Source of the DNA: Lawsonella clevelandensis
GTDB lineage: Bacteria; Actinomycetota; Actinomycetes; Mycobacteriales; Mycobacteriaceae
Assembly (NCBI RefSeq): GCF_003241315.1
Contig: NZ_QFOZ01000010.1
Coordinates: 1 to 53,560 of the forward strand
Direction of reading: 5' to 3'
DNA length: 53,560 nucleotides
The position numbers and the translations under genes are program-made. How positions within the stretch are numbered: the first letter of the stretch is position 1; each line of letters opens with the position of its first letter. Shown piece after piece: positions 8,997 through 17,272 of the stretch. The notes under the pieces are model-generated. The model ran no database searches. It saw only the letters and a list, made by a program, of their open reading frames with translations, and was not told the origin of the DNA.

Positions 8997-9509
8997 ATGA
9001 CGTTCCCTATTATCAGGCGCGCCACTATTGCTGACGCCCCCGTTATCTACGATCTTGTGTGCAACCTTGCCGAGTTTCAAAAAGCCTCTGACAGGGTAAG
9101 GACGTCTCTTGAACAGATTGTGGAGACAATGTTTGGGGACAATCCGCAAGTGTGGGCTGAACTGGTGGAGGACGAAGACGGTGTGCAGGGTATGGCTCTC
9201 TGGTTCGTCACCTATTCCACCTGGGAGGGTTCCTATGGAATCCACATGGAGGATCTTTTTGTCCGTCCGGAAGCACGTGGGAAAGGCTATGCGTCACTTC
9301 TCTTTCAACGGTTAGCGTTGATTATGGAGGAGAAAGGCTGGGCACGTATGGAGTGGACTGTTATCGACTGGAACCAGCCCGCTATTGACGTGTATCAGCA
9401 TATGGGCGGGGAAGAAATAGAGGGATGGTACGACTATCGAATGATCGGAGAACCAGTGCATGCACTCGCTGAGCAGGGGCGTCAGAACGGTCTTACCGCT
9501 GAGCTTTAG
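8997..9509 (+). CDS. GNAT family N-acetyltransferase (diamine acetyltransferase-like)
   Basis: A 170-residue single-domain GNAT acetyltransferase using acetyl-CoA. The pyrophosphate-binding motif A is visible as DLFVRPEARGKGYASLLF (about residues 82-99), followed by WTVIDWNQPAIDVYQHMGGE, the motif B region. These stretches resemble the spermidine/diamine N-acetyltransferase (SSAT-like) subgroup, so a polyamine or amino-acid amine is a likely acceptor, by inference. The ATG lies 5 bases after the DUF1846 stop with no own strong ribosome binding site, suggesting translational coupling. Confidence 0.85.
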   Translation: MTFPIIRRATIADAPVIYDLVCNLAEFQKASDRVRTSLEQIVETMFGDNPQVWAELVEDEDGVQGMALWFVTYSTWEGSYGIHMEDLFVRPEARGKGYASLLFQRLALIMEEKGWARMEWTVIDWNQPAIDVYQHMGGEEIEGWYDYRMIGEPVHALAEQGRQNGLTAEL

Positions 9510-9567
9510 GCTCCAGTTTTCAGCTTCTAGCTTTAATTCTCACTAACCGTATAGGAGGATGACGGAT

Positions 9568-10158
9568 ATGTCAGGCTCACTTAAAGAGATTCACCAGCAG
9601 GTGTGTGACGCCGCTAGCGAATTATGTGAGAAAAGCGAGATACCAGCCGGCACTCTCTTCGTTGTGGGGTGTTCCTCCTCGGAAATTAGCGGCCACGCTA
9701 TTGGTGCCCAGCCTGCCCCCATAGTGGGGAAAACGGTAGTGGACGCACTGCTGGAAGTGTTGCAGCCGCGTGGTATTCACCTGGTGGCACAGTGCTGTGA
9801 GCATTTGAATCGTGCTCTTGTCGTGGAGCGTGAAGTGATGGTGGGCCGCTGGTGGGCGGAGGAAGTTAACGCCCGGCCCATCCCCACCGCCGGCGGGTCT
9901 TTCGCCACTGCCGCCTATGAGACTTTTACACACCCCATGTTGGTGGAGTCCATGCGGGCGGACGCTGGCCTCGATATTGGTTCAACGCTAATCGGTATGC
10001 ATTTACATGCTGTCGCTGTCCCCGTTCGCTTGGAACACAACCGGGTTGGGGAGGCGTATGTTACTGCGGCTCGGACTCGCCCGAAGTATGTGGGTGGTGT
10101 GCGGGCACAGTATAACGATGCTCTCGCACATACACCGGGGTGCCCGCCCCGCCACTAA
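9568..10158 (+). CDS. DUF436 / TIGR01440 family protein (YwlG-like)
   Basis: A 196-residue protein of the TIGR01440 (DUF436, YwlG) family, function unknown. The family-typical stretches GTLFVVGCSSSEISG, CCEHLNRALVVER and the glycine-rich C-terminal half are present. ATG 9568 is preferred over ATG 9559 because AGGAGG at 9553-9558 abuts the first and stands 9 bases before the second. It follows the GNAT gene by 58 bases and converges on the pyridoxal-kinase-like gene. Confidence 0.85.
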   Translation: MSGSLKEIHQQVCDAASELCEKSEIPAGTLFVVGCSSSEISGHAIGAQPAPIVGKTVVDALLEVLQPRGIHLVAQCCEHLNRALVVEREVMVGRWWAEEVNARPIPTAGGSFATAAYETFTHPMLVESMRADAGLDIGSTLIGMHLHAVAVPVRLEHNRVGEAYVTAARTRPKYVGGVRAQYNDALAHTPGCPPRH

Positions 10159-10201
10159 TGTAGCGGTTTGATAGTTCGGCAGCCGGGGCGCCCGTCACAC
10201 A

Positions 10202-10227
10202 CTATCCCTGCCAGCTATCCCTGCCAG
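10202..10227. repeat. 13-bp exact tandem duplication over the pdxK stop codon
   Basis: CTATCCCTGCCAG occurs at 10202-10214 and immediately again at 10215-10227. The second copy contains the stop codon (CTA on this strand) and last codons of the leftward kinase gene; the first repeats them just downstream. Confidence 0.9.
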
Positions 10228-11003
10228 ACAACTCCGAAGGGTGTACCGGCACTGAAGGACTGCTCAATACCGTGGGTGACGAACTCTTTTGCAGTAGTAA
10301 CAGCCGTGTGCAGGTCATTTCCCTTGGCTAGTTCTGCCGTAATGGCGGCGGCCAGGCTATCGCCCGCACCCGAAACACGCAGTTCACCCACCTTAGGGGC
10401 GGAGAAGATAGTGGCCTCGCTACCGTCCCACAGCACGTCCACAGCCTTATCCCCGGGAAGGTTCGCGCCGCCTTTAGCCAGAACAGCCTTGGCACCAGTA
10501 TCAGCAATGCGTTTAGCGGCTTCCGTCAGCTCCTCCACAGTGCTGATGGTGTCCATTCCAGAAAGAATTTCTGCCTCAACAAGATTGGGAGTAAGGACAG
10601 TGGCGAGGGGAAGAATCTTCTCCCGCAAAGCATTATCAATATCCAGTGCGGCGCCGGGCTCTTGCCCCTTACAGATGAGGACGGGATCCACAACAACGTG
10701 GGGGAATGCGTTTGTGGAGAGAATGTCGGCGGTGGCCTCAATTGCGGGGACAGTGCCGAGCATGCCGATTTTGACGGCGTTAATATCCCAGCAGGCCAGA
10801 GTGGCTTCCGTTTGATTCTTGATGACGGCCGGGTCGATGGGGACGAAACGGTGGTCCCACCCATTCTGGGGGTTGAAGGCAACAATGCAGGTAAGTGTGC
10901 AAGCGCCATAAACACCTAGCTGGTGGAATGTGCGTAGGTCAGCCTGGCAGCCGGCACCACCAGTGGATTCAGAACCGGCGATATCAAGAACAAAAGCGGT
11001 CAT
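10215..11003 (-). CDS. pdxK: ThiD/PdxK-type pyridoxal (or HMP) kinase
   Basis: A 262-residue ribokinase-fold kinase. It most resembles the ThiD-like pyridoxal kinase of Bacillus (PdxK): IAGSESTGGAGCQADLRTF, ELGVYG-like segment, WDHRFVPID, KIGMLGTV, DPVLICKG and NLVEAEILSGMD. PdxK phosphorylates pyridoxal in vitamin B6 salvage; ThiD phosphorylates hydroxymethylpyrimidine. The catalytic motif reads GAGDS (as in ribokinases) rather than the GAGC/GTGC usual in the ThiD group. ATG 11003 is chosen because AGGAAG precedes it; an in-frame upstream extension to 11105 looks non-coding. The gene stands alone, divergent from pabABC. Confidence 0.8.
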   Translation of the reverse strand: MTAFVLDIAGSESTGGAGCQADLRTFHQLGVYGACTLTCIVAFNPQNGWDHRFVPIDPAVIKNQTEATLACWDINAVKIGMLGTVPAIEATADILSTNAFPHVVVDPVLICKGQEPGAALDIDNALREKILPLATVLTPNLVEAEILSGMDTISTVEELTEAAKRIADTGAKAVLAKGGANLPGDKAVDVLWDGSEATIFSAPKVGELRVSGAGDSLAAAITAELAKGNDLHTAVTTAKEFVTHGIEQSFSAGTPFGVVWQG

Positions 11004-11103
11004 TCGTGCTTCCTTTTCCTCTCGTAGCGTTACAAGAGGGGCAGTAGCGGGTACTACTCTCCAGCAACAGCAACATGTGGTTTTAGTATACGGGTGCCTG
11101 AAC

Positions 11104-11195
11104 ACTGTGCTTTAATAGAGCGCTTTAACAGAGTGCTCTTTAACGGGGTGTTGTAGCAGGGGCTTTTAGCAGAGTGTTTCAATGGGGTGTTTTGG
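11104..11195. repeat. Degenerate GTG/TTT-rich repeats upstream of pabABC
   Basis: The divergent spacer holds five or six imperfect 12-16-bp units of the type AGAGTGCTCTTTAAC, AGAGCGCTTTAAC, GGGGTGTTGTAGCAG and GGGGTGTTTTGGTGG. They cover most of the presumed promoter region of both genes. Unit borders are soft. Confidence 0.5.
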
Positions 11196-11218
11196 TGGTA
11201 TCGGGATAATGTCAAAGC

Positions 11219-14083
11219 ATGCGTATCCTGCTCGTTGACCATCATGATTCCTACACCCATATTTTGAGCCATCTTTTCTATAGCGCTGGTCAGCAGTTGG
11301 GGTATGCGATTGATGTGGATATCGTTCCGCATGATTGTCCCTCATGGCAGGCTGCGCGCATAGAGGAACTGGCGCAGTACCAGCTGCCGGTGTTTGGCGT
11401 GTGCTTGGGGCATCAGCTTATGGCGGTTGTGGAGGGCGCGCAGCTGCAGGAGGGGCATGGTCCGCATCATGGGGTGGTATCGCATGTACGGCATAACGGT
11501 GACGGTATATGGCACAGTATTGAGCAGAATGCGCAGGTGGTGCGGTACCACTCGTTGGCGATCGCGGAGCCTCTTCCTACAGGAATAGAAGCAACTTCCT
11601 GGGCGGAGGACGGTACCGTCATGTCGCTGCAGTACCAGGCGCAGCGGTGCCAGTGTGCGGGGGCGCCGCGGTGGGGTGTGCAGTTTCACCCGGAGTCCAT
11701 TGATTCCCCTTGCGGTGTGCAGATAGTGATGAATGTGCTGCGGCTAACCCAAGAGTGGTGGGATCGGAATGGTAGCGGTAACGGTAACGGTAGCGATAAC
11801 GCTAGTGGTTATAACGATGGTGGATGCAGCATTCGTGAAAGCGTCAGCGTTGAGGGTGTGGCGCCTGCTGAGAGTATAGCAAGGGCTAAGGGTGTGGAGA
11901 CTGTTGGGGGCGTGACTGCGGAGCAGATTGCTGCGGTGTTCCGGGAGGAAGTACAGGCGGGGGAGAGTCTGCGTTGGTTGGACGACAGTCTAGGGGAGAC
12001 GGCAAGTCTTATCGCTATATGTGGGGAGCCGCAAAAGTCGGGGCAAAAGCTAGGCTTGCCAGACATTCAGCCTATTCAGCCCATGCGGCCTATCCAACCT
12101 ATGCAGCAGAGCTCCCCGGCCTATCCTTATGCGGGCTGGATAGGGGTTGTGGACTATGAGGACGATTACACGAATTTTGCTCACACGGAGGTAGTGGCGT
12201 GGGGGAGGAGGAACTGTTGGCAGCTTGCTGGCGCGGATCCTGCCCGGGTTACTGTACTGTGTGAGCGCTTGCATGATTGTGTCGGATCCTCGCAGGTAGA
12301 CGATATGGCAGAAGCAGCTACAGCAGTACCGTCTACAGAGACGCCGACAATACTTGGAACAGAAAGAGTCGCCGCGGTAGCGGTCAGCCCGGCCCGCTAT
12401 AAAAAGTCCTTCACCACGTGCCAGAATCTTCTTCGCCGTGGTGAAAGCTACGAAATCTGTCTAACGGATACTATTCGCCTACCACGCCGGCTCACCCGCC
12501 ACCCGTGGGAGGCCTACCAGCAGCTACGACATATTTGCCCCACAAACTTTGGTGCATATCTAGAGTTTCCAACTGGCCCGGTGGAGGCCATAGCGTCTGC
12601 CTCCCTCGAACTTTTCCTCCATGTCAGCAAAGATGGGCGTGTCACCACCAGACCGATGAAGGGGACTGCGCCGCGTTGCTTGGATGATCCTGCTGAGGAT
12701 AAGCGCCGGGCGTTCGCCTTACAGACTGACCCTAAAACGCGAGCCGAAAATCTCATGGTTATCGACATGGCACGAAGCGATGTGGCGCGCGTCTGCCGGC
12801 CGGGGAGCGTCACCGTCCCCAAAGATCGGGTTGTGGAAACATACCGCACAGTGCACCAGCTTGTTACAGAAATAACGGGTACACTCCTGCCCGGTTTCAC
12901 CGTCTGCGACGCACTGCGCGCCTGTTTTCCGCCGGCAAGTATGACGGGTGCTCCCAAAGAACGAACAGTGGAATTGCTTAAAGATATTGAGGCGCAGCCA
13001 CGCGGAGTCTACTCTGGGATTCTCGGGTTTTTAGGAGATGACGGATCCGCGTCATTCTCCGTTATTATCCGCACGGCCTCCTATATGCGCAGTGGGGATG
13101 TGCTGATTGGTGCCGGTGGCGCGATTACCGCAGATTCCTCCTGCCACGCCGAATATGAGGAGATGCTGCACAAAGCCAACTATGTGGTTGGTACGGTAGT
13201 GGACCCCGCGCAGTGGACAATGCCTGTAGTGGACTCGTTCTACCTTGTTGACGGCATGTTCGCGCAGGCGGAAAACCTTACGGCACGGATCGGGCAAATG
13301 TGGGGGAACGCTGGCACTGTATTTCCATACGCCAACGGTGATGAACGGCGCGGTAGTGATGCTGGCCAAAACAGCAGTGATGCTGCGCGATGGGACAAGC
13401 GTCTGCGGGAGCTTCATCAGCAACGGTTTGTGTCCTCCGTCGAGGCTATGTACGGGGTGGAGGCGGCCACGCAAGCTGCAGATTTTTACCAGGACTGTCT
13501 CGCCCACTTACCTACAGAGGGAGAGTTCTTCCCGCAAATCCGGTGGGGCGGAACAAGCGCTGACACTATCCAAGCTGCCGCCGCTCAAGCCGATGCTATC
13601 CAAGCGACTCACACTAGCACTGCCCAAGTTACTGCCACCCAAGCTGGCAGCGCGGATCTTTTTCGTCCGTGCCCGCCCCGGCTTACCGAGATTGTAGGCA
13701 TTGTGGGAACAGATCCCGTTTTCAAAGAAACCTATGCGAAACTCGTCACGCCGCGGATCAAAGGCCCCGACATGCCCGCCTATGGGAAACTCCGCTCGTT
13801 GGCTATGGAAGGGGGAGCTCATGAAGTGGTCCTTGTTGACCGGTGGGGGATGGTTCGGGAGGGAAGTCACTCCGCTATTCTCTGGTGGGATGGTGACGTG
13901 CTGTGTGCACCTCCGCAGGATGCCGTCATGCCCTCCACTATGCGCACTGTAGTGGAGGAGGCGGCGCATCGGCAGGGGTTCCGCGTGGAGGAGCGGTGGC
14001 TGCCGGCGGACGAGTTACAGAACTATCGAGTGTGGTCGGTGAATGCTCTGCACGGGATACGGGAGATCACCAGCTGGATATAG
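11219..14083 (+). CDS. Trifunctional PabA-PabB-PabC fusion (p-aminobenzoate synthesis)
   Basis: A 954-residue fusion for folate precursor synthesis. PabA-like glutamine amidotransferase (about 1-180) has nucleophile Cys62 in GVCLGHQ and the His/Glu pair in VQFHPESI. PabB (about 385-660) shows TRPMKGTAPR (near 479) and ASMTGAPKERTVELL (near 573) of chorismate-binding enzymes. PabC-like aminodeoxychorismate lyase (about 670-954) ends with the WSVNALHGIREI stretch of that PLP family. Linkers between domains are low-complexity (NGSGNG..., QPIQPM repeats, AQA-rich). Odd: Cys62 lies about 17 residues earlier than in E. coli PabA, and the SPGPG oxyanion segment that should precede it is absent. No stop codon interrupts the frame. 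Confidence 0.88.
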   Translation: MRILLVDHHDSYTHILSHLFYSAGQQLGYAIDVDIVPHDCPSWQAARIEELAQYQLPVFGVCLGHQLMAVVEGAQLQEGHGPHHGVVSHVRHNGDGIWHSIEQNAQVVRYHSLAIAEPLPTGIEATSWAEDGTVMSLQYQAQRCQCAGAPRWGVQFHPESIDSPCGVQIVMNVLRLTQEWWDRNGSGNGNGSDNASGYNDGGCSIRESVSVEGVAPAESIARAKGVETVGGVTAEQIAAVFREEVQAGESLRWLDDSLGETASLIAICGEPQKSGQKLGLPDIQPIQPMRPIQPMQQSSPAYPYAGWIGVVDYEDDYTNFAHTEVVAWGRRNCWQLAGADPARVTVLCERLHDCVGSSQVDDMAEAATAVPSTETPTILGTERVAAVAVSPARYKKSFTTCQNLLRRGESYEICLTDTIRLPRRLTRHPWEAYQQLRHICPTNFGAYLEFPTGPVEAIASASLELFLHVSKDGRVTTRPMKGTAPRCLDDPAEDKRRAFALQTDPKTRAENLMVIDMARSDVARVCRPGSVTVPKDRVVETYRTVHQLVTEITGTLLPGFTVCDALRACFPPASMTGAPKERTVELLKDIEAQPRGVYSGILGFLGDDGSASFSVIIRTASYMRSGDVLIGAGGAITADSSCHAEYEEMLHKANYVVGTVVDPAQWTMPVVDSFYLVDGMFAQAENLTARIGQMWGNAGTVFPYANGDERRGSDAGQNSSDAARWDKRLRELHQQRFVSSVEAMYGVEAATQAADFYQDCLAHLPTEGEFFPQIRWGGTSADTIQAAAAQADAIQATHTSTAQVTATQAGSADLFRPCPPRLTEIVGIVGTDPVFKETYAKLVTPRIKGPDMPAYGKLRSLAMEGGAHEVVLVDRWGMVREGSHSAILWWDGDVLCAPPQDAVMPSTMRTVVEEAAHRQGFRVEERWLPADELQNYRVWSVNALHGIREITSWI
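11771..11806 (+). repeat. 6-bp microsatellite-like run in the PabA-PabB linker
   Basis: Consecutive hexamers GGTAGC, GGTAAC, GGTAAC, GGTAGC, GATAAC, GCTAGT encode alternating Gly-Ser/Asn residues of the interdomain linker. Length changes of whole units would keep the frame. Confidence 0.75.
12067..12108 (+). repeat. Repeat encoding QPIQPMRPIQPM in pabABC
   Basis: Six-codon units of the type CAGCCTATTCAGCCCATG recur with changes (12067-12084, 12085-12102), giving Pro/Gln-rich linker residues just before the PabB domain. Confidence 0.65.
13562..13650 (+). repeat. Ala/Gln/Thr-rich repeat inside the PabC-like domain
   Basis: CAAGCTGCC, CAAGCCGAT, CAAGCGACT, CAAGTTACT and CAAGCTGGC recur and encode an AQA-type low-complexity insert between two conserved parts of the lyase domain. 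It probably forms a surface loop. Confidence 0.55.
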
Positions 14084-14106
14084 CGGGCTGGCTATAACGG
14101 GCTGGG
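14079..14106. repeat. 14-bp tandem duplication over the pabABC stop codon
   Basis: TATAGCGGGCTGGC (14079-14092) is followed by TATAACGGGCTGGG (14093-14106), 12 of 14 identical. The first unit contains the TAG stop at 14081-14083. Confidence 0.8.
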
Positions 14107-14149
14107 TGTGTCTCTGGGCTAGCGGCATCTCTGGATAGTATCGCCGCCG

Positions 14150-14998
14150 TTACTTGCGCGGAGGGAGTTCACCCAGATTAATGGCGCGCAAAACCTGGTC
14201 GTGGAGCAGTCCGTTAGTAGCGACAGCCTCACCATTGTGGGGGCCGGGGCGGCCATCCAGTGAGCTGAAACGTCCACCGGCTTCACGCACTAAAACATCT
14301 AGGGCTGCTAAATCCCAGAGGCATACTTCCGGCTCGGCCGCCACATCTACAGCACCCTCGGCCAGGAGACAGTAGGAGAAGAAGTCCCCGTAGCCGCGCA
14401 TTCGCCAGGAGTAGTTCATCATATTGATGAAATTCTCCATAAGGTTCTTCCGCTTCCAGCCAACCAAGCTGGAAAAAGAAATGGAGGCATGGCAGAGGTT
14501 GCTCACTTCGGAAACGTGAATGCGTTTCGCGGGTGAGCTAGCGCAGCAGCGGTAAGCCCCCGCACCTTCAGCCGCCCACCAGCGACGGTGCAGGGCTGGT
14601 GCGGACACAACACTCATGCGGGGAACCCCATCTACCATCAGCGCGATAAGAGTGGCCCACGTGGGGACGTTGCGCACAAAATTCTTGGTGCCATCAATGG
14701 GGTCAATAACCCACTGTCGTCCTACATATTCCGCAGTGCCGCCGAATTCCTCCCCCACAATGTCATCGTCGGGGCGGTGCTCCTGGAGGTGTGTGCGGAT
14801 AGCGCGTTCAACAGCTAAATCCGCGTCAGAAACAGGGGTGAGATCGGGTTTAGCATCCACACGGAGGTTCTCTGCCTCGAAGCGATCCATGGTGATGCTA
14901 TCTGCAATGTCCGCGAGTTCCCACGCAATACGGAGGTCATCATGGTAGGTACCTTCCGTACCGGGAAGAGTGTTGAAGGCGGGCGGGTAGGCATTCAC
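14150..14998 (-). CDS. hisN: HisN-like histidinol-phosphatase, inositol monophosphatase family
   Basis: A 282-residue Mg-dependent phosphatase. The metal-binding motifs are seen: GEEFGG (Glu of the first site), DPIDGTKNF (the double Asp motif) and the C-terminal WDLAALDVLVREAGG. TKNFVRNVPTWATLIAL resembles the actinobacterial HisN subgroup, which hydrolyses histidinol phosphate in histidine synthesis. GTG 14998 follows AAGGAGA with 8-base spacing. It is the last of a probable leftward run menE-(impase)-hisN, 122 bases after its relative. Substrate is inferred from similarity to HisN; a general inositol phosphatase is possible. Confidence 0.8.
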   Translation of the reverse strand: MNAYPPAFNTLPGTEGTYHDDLRIAWELADIADSITMDRFEAENLRVDAKPDLTPVSDADLAVERAIRTHLQEHRPDDDIVGEEFGGTAEYVGRQWVIDPIDGTKNFVRNVPTWATLIALMVDGVPRMSVVSAPALHRRWWAAEGAGAYRCCASSPAKRIHVSEVSNLCHASISFSSLVGWKRKNLMENFINMMNYSWRMRGYGDFFSYCLLAEGAVDVAAEPEVCLWDLAALDVLVREAGGRFSSLDGRPGPHNGEAVATNGLLHDQVLRAINLGELPPRK

Positions 14999-15084
14999 TG
15001 CCAGATTCTCCTTATGTTGTGGACCGGGTGGTTACATCAATTCCACTCGCTGTAACCTGCGCTACAACCTGCACAGATTTCTTA

Positions 15085-15094
15085 AGGCTAGCCT
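15085..15094. promoter_or_regulatory. AGGCTAGCCT palindrome upstream of hisN
   Basis: A perfect 10-bp palindrome whose surroundings (15081-15099) match the DtxR iron-box consensus at about 12 of 19 positions. That is weak; it may instead be a promoter or operator element of hisN. Confidence 0.2.
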
Positions 15095-15120
15095 ACTACT
15101 AGGCTCAGAGTGTACACAGG

Positions 15121-15987
15121 TTAGTCCCTTTGTAATGCGGCACCTTGTAGCGCAGCAGTCGCTCCCTTCACAAGATGCGGCGCGCCCGCAATAGTCCACA
15201 CTTCCCCCGCAACCTCAACATCCTGCACGGCTCCACCCACACCTAGTACTAGTGCTGCGCCGGGCAGGCGGTCCCAGTCGGGTAGGCGGTGCTGTATCCA
15301 AAGGTCGGTGTCTCCTTCTGCAGTGGAGGCTAGATCGACTGATGCGGAGCCCATCATGCGGTAGGTGGCGCAGCGTTCAATAACGCGGAGGAAAGCCGCA
15401 TAAACCTCGGGGTTGTGGTAGAAAGTGGGGTGTAGGTAGGTGTTGATGCAGGCAGAGGCGAGACTACTAGGGGTTTCTCGTGCGGGGTCGCCGAAGTGGG
15501 GGATGGGTTGCCCGTTGCGGGTGGTGGGAATGTTCTTTCCGCCTACCCAGAGGTTATGGGTGCAGGGCTGGTAGACGGCTCCTGCGGTGACGGTGTTGGA
15601 GGGGGAGAGGTAGCGTTCGCGGCTGCGGAGTCGTACCGGATCAGTGGGGTCGTTTTCGGTGAAGGCGATGGCGGAGCACCAGTATTCAAAATTGTTGGCG
15701 AAGTTGTAGGTGCCATCTACGGGATCAATGGTCCAGCGGGTGCCGCTTTCCCCTAGCCGGAGGGTGCCTTCCTCGCCCAGGACGGAGTCGTCTGGGCGTT
15801 GTTGGATGAGTGTGGAGGTGACGTATTCTTCCGCGGCCCGGTCGGCTTGTGTCACGACGTCGGAGATGGATGTTTTGGTGTCGATGGTAAGGCCTTGTCC
15901 TCGCATTCTGTAGGCGAGGTTCCCAGCAGTGTAAACAAGGTGAGTAGCGAGGTGTATGTTGTCGATCGTCGTATTCATACTGTCCAC
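15121..15987 (-). CDS. Inositol monophosphatase family protein (SuhB-like)
   Basis: A 288-residue phosphatase of the inositol monophosphatase family. GEEGT (about 72), DPVDGTYNF (about 89-97, metal-binding) and the late PDWDRLPGAALVLGVGG motif are present. Mycolic-acid actinobacteria use such enzymes for inositol synthesis (phosphatidylinositol mannosides), but which substrate applies here cannot be read off. GTG 15987 is taken; ATG 15978 (MNTTIDN) is equally plausible, and neither has a clear ribosome binding site. It begins 20 bases after the menE-like stop, so it is probably in the same transcript. Confidence 0.8.
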   Translation of the reverse strand: MDSMNTTIDNIHLATHLVYTAGNLAYRMRGQGLTIDTKTSISDVVTQADRAAEEYVTSTLIQQRPDDSVLGEEGTLRLGESGTRWTIDPVDGTYNFANNFEYWCSAIAFTENDPTDPVRLRSRERYLSPSNTVTAGAVYQPCTHNLWVGGKNIPTTRNGQPIPHFGDPARETPSSLASACINTYLHPTFYHNPEVYAAFLRVIERCATYRMMGSASVDLASTAEGDTDLWIQHRLPDWDRLPGAALVLGVGGAVQDVEVAGEVWTIAGAPHLVKGATAALQGAALQRD

Positions 15988-16007
15988 GGTAGTGTCTTTT
16001 GGGGTGA

Positions 16008-17198
16008 TTATCGAGGGTGGGAAGAGTGTTTCTGTTGGGCAAGGCTTACCAGTAGTTGGCGGTTGAGTTTGCCGTTACTGCGGTGTGGCAGGTGGGGCAG
16101 GATAATGAGGTCTTTCGGGAGGGAATAGTAGTCAAATGTGGATTCGAGTACACCGCATATTTCGTCCAGTGTTGGTGGTGTGGCACCGTCTTCCGGCACG
16201 ATGACGGCGGTAACGCGGTGCCCGAAATGTGGGTGGGGAAGGCCTATGATGGCGCAGTCTTTCACCTGTGGGTGGGTGAGGAGGAGTTTTTCGAGGGGTT
16301 GTGGGATAACCATAATTCCGCCGCTGTTGATGGCTTCGTCGAGGCGTCCGTCAATAATGAGGCGTCCGTCGGCTGTCCAGTGTCCCAGGTCGTGCGTGTG
16401 ATACCAGCGTCGGCTGTTACTTTGGTCGTCGCTTTCGCAGTTGTCCCCGCTGCTTTCTACAGTCCAGTCGGGGTGGGTGTCCATACCGACGTAGCCGTCT
16501 GCGAGGGTATCTCCGCTAATGCTTATACGGTGGGTGGTGGGGTCAACACGGATTTGTGTGGCGGGGCCGGGGCGGCCGTCGAAAAGGACTCCGCCGGCTA
16601 CTTCTGAACTGCCGTAGCCGCGCACAATGGTGAGTCCGGCAGCGGTGAGGTAGTCGTCTATGTGTTGGGGTAGTGGTGCCCCTCCGGACAGGATGGCATC
16701 TAATTGAGCGCATGCGTGGAGGGCTTTTTCGGCAGTGCGGCGAGTGTCTGGACGTGATGAGTGAAGATCCTGGTAGAGGGTGTCTAGTTGGTTGGGAACC
16801 AGTGACGCATAGTGTCGCCGCTGTGGCTGTGACTGTGCTAGTTGGAACCCGTCATCGATGGGCATGGTGACGGGTGGGTAGCCGGTGTGAAGGCTGCGGA
16901 GAAGTACTTGCATGCCGATAATGTGGTGGGCGGGGACGGCGAGTAGCCAGCGTCCTGGTCCGCCGAGTGCGGTGTGGGTGCTGTCGATGGAGGCGCGTAG
17001 TGTGGCGGCGGAGAGGCGGGCGCCTTTGGGTGTTCCGGTGGTACCGGAGGTTGTCATAATGAGTGCGCTACCCGGCGCGGGTTTGCCAACGAAGTGGTGG
17101 TGTAGTCGTTGTGCTTCGACGGGGTTGGCGGGGAGTACGACAAGTGGGGGTGTGGTGCCTCGTAAACACTCTCGTAGAAGTGGGTAGATGGAGTCCAT
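16008..17198 (-). CDS. menE: MenE-like o-succinylbenzoate-CoA ligase
   Basis: An ANL-superfamily adenylate-forming ligase of 396 residues. The P-loop-like TSGTTGTPKG, the ANL motif GYGSSEVAGG, HTHDLGHWTADGRLIIDGR and the C-terminal catalytic NGKLNR lysine are visible. The short length and the AVPAHHIIGMQVLLRSL segment point to MenE, which activates o-succinylbenzoate in menaquinone synthesis. The frame is open to ATG 17261, but that would leave 11 bases to the divergent bioF gene; ATG 17198 is used. No other men gene is in the window, so the role rests on sequence alone. Confidence 0.75.
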   Translation of the reverse strand: MDSIYPLLRECLRGTTPPLVVLPANPVEAQRLHHHFVGKPAPGSALIMTTSGTTGTPKGARLSAATLRASIDSTHTALGGPGRWLLAVPAHHIIGMQVLLRSLHTGYPPVTMPIDDGFQLAQSQPQRRHYASLVPNQLDTLYQDLHSSRPDTRRTAEKALHACAQLDAILSGGAPLPQHIDDYLTAAGLTIVRGYGSSEVAGGVLFDGRPGPATQIRVDPTTHRISISGDTLADGYVGMDTHPDWTVESSGDNCESDDQSNSRRWYHTHDLGHWTADGRLIIDGRLDEAINSGGIMVIPQPLEKLLLTHPQVKDCAIIGLPHPHFGHRVTAVIVPEDGATPPTLDEICGVLESTFDYYSLPKDLIILPHLPHRSNGKLNRQLLVSLAQQKHSSHPR

Positions 17199-17254
17199 GC
17201 GAGAGTATGAGGGTAGATAGAGTGGTTCGATAAAGTGCTGCACAGAGCAATTAT

Positions 17255-17267
17255 TGAACACTGTATA
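17255..17267. promoter_or_regulatory. Possible biotin-regulator site in the menE-bioF spacer
   Basis: TGAACACTGTATA lies just before bioF. As I remember it, corynebacterial BioQ sites are palindromes beginning TGAAC-N3-GT; the left half matches and the right half is poor. The site is offered only as a candidate. Confidence 0.2.
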
Positions 17268-17272
17268 GGTGA

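Noticed and set aside
10168..10815. 215-codon plus-strand frame
   Set aside because: Antisense to the kinase gene; Ser/Ala-rich composition typical of shadow frames.
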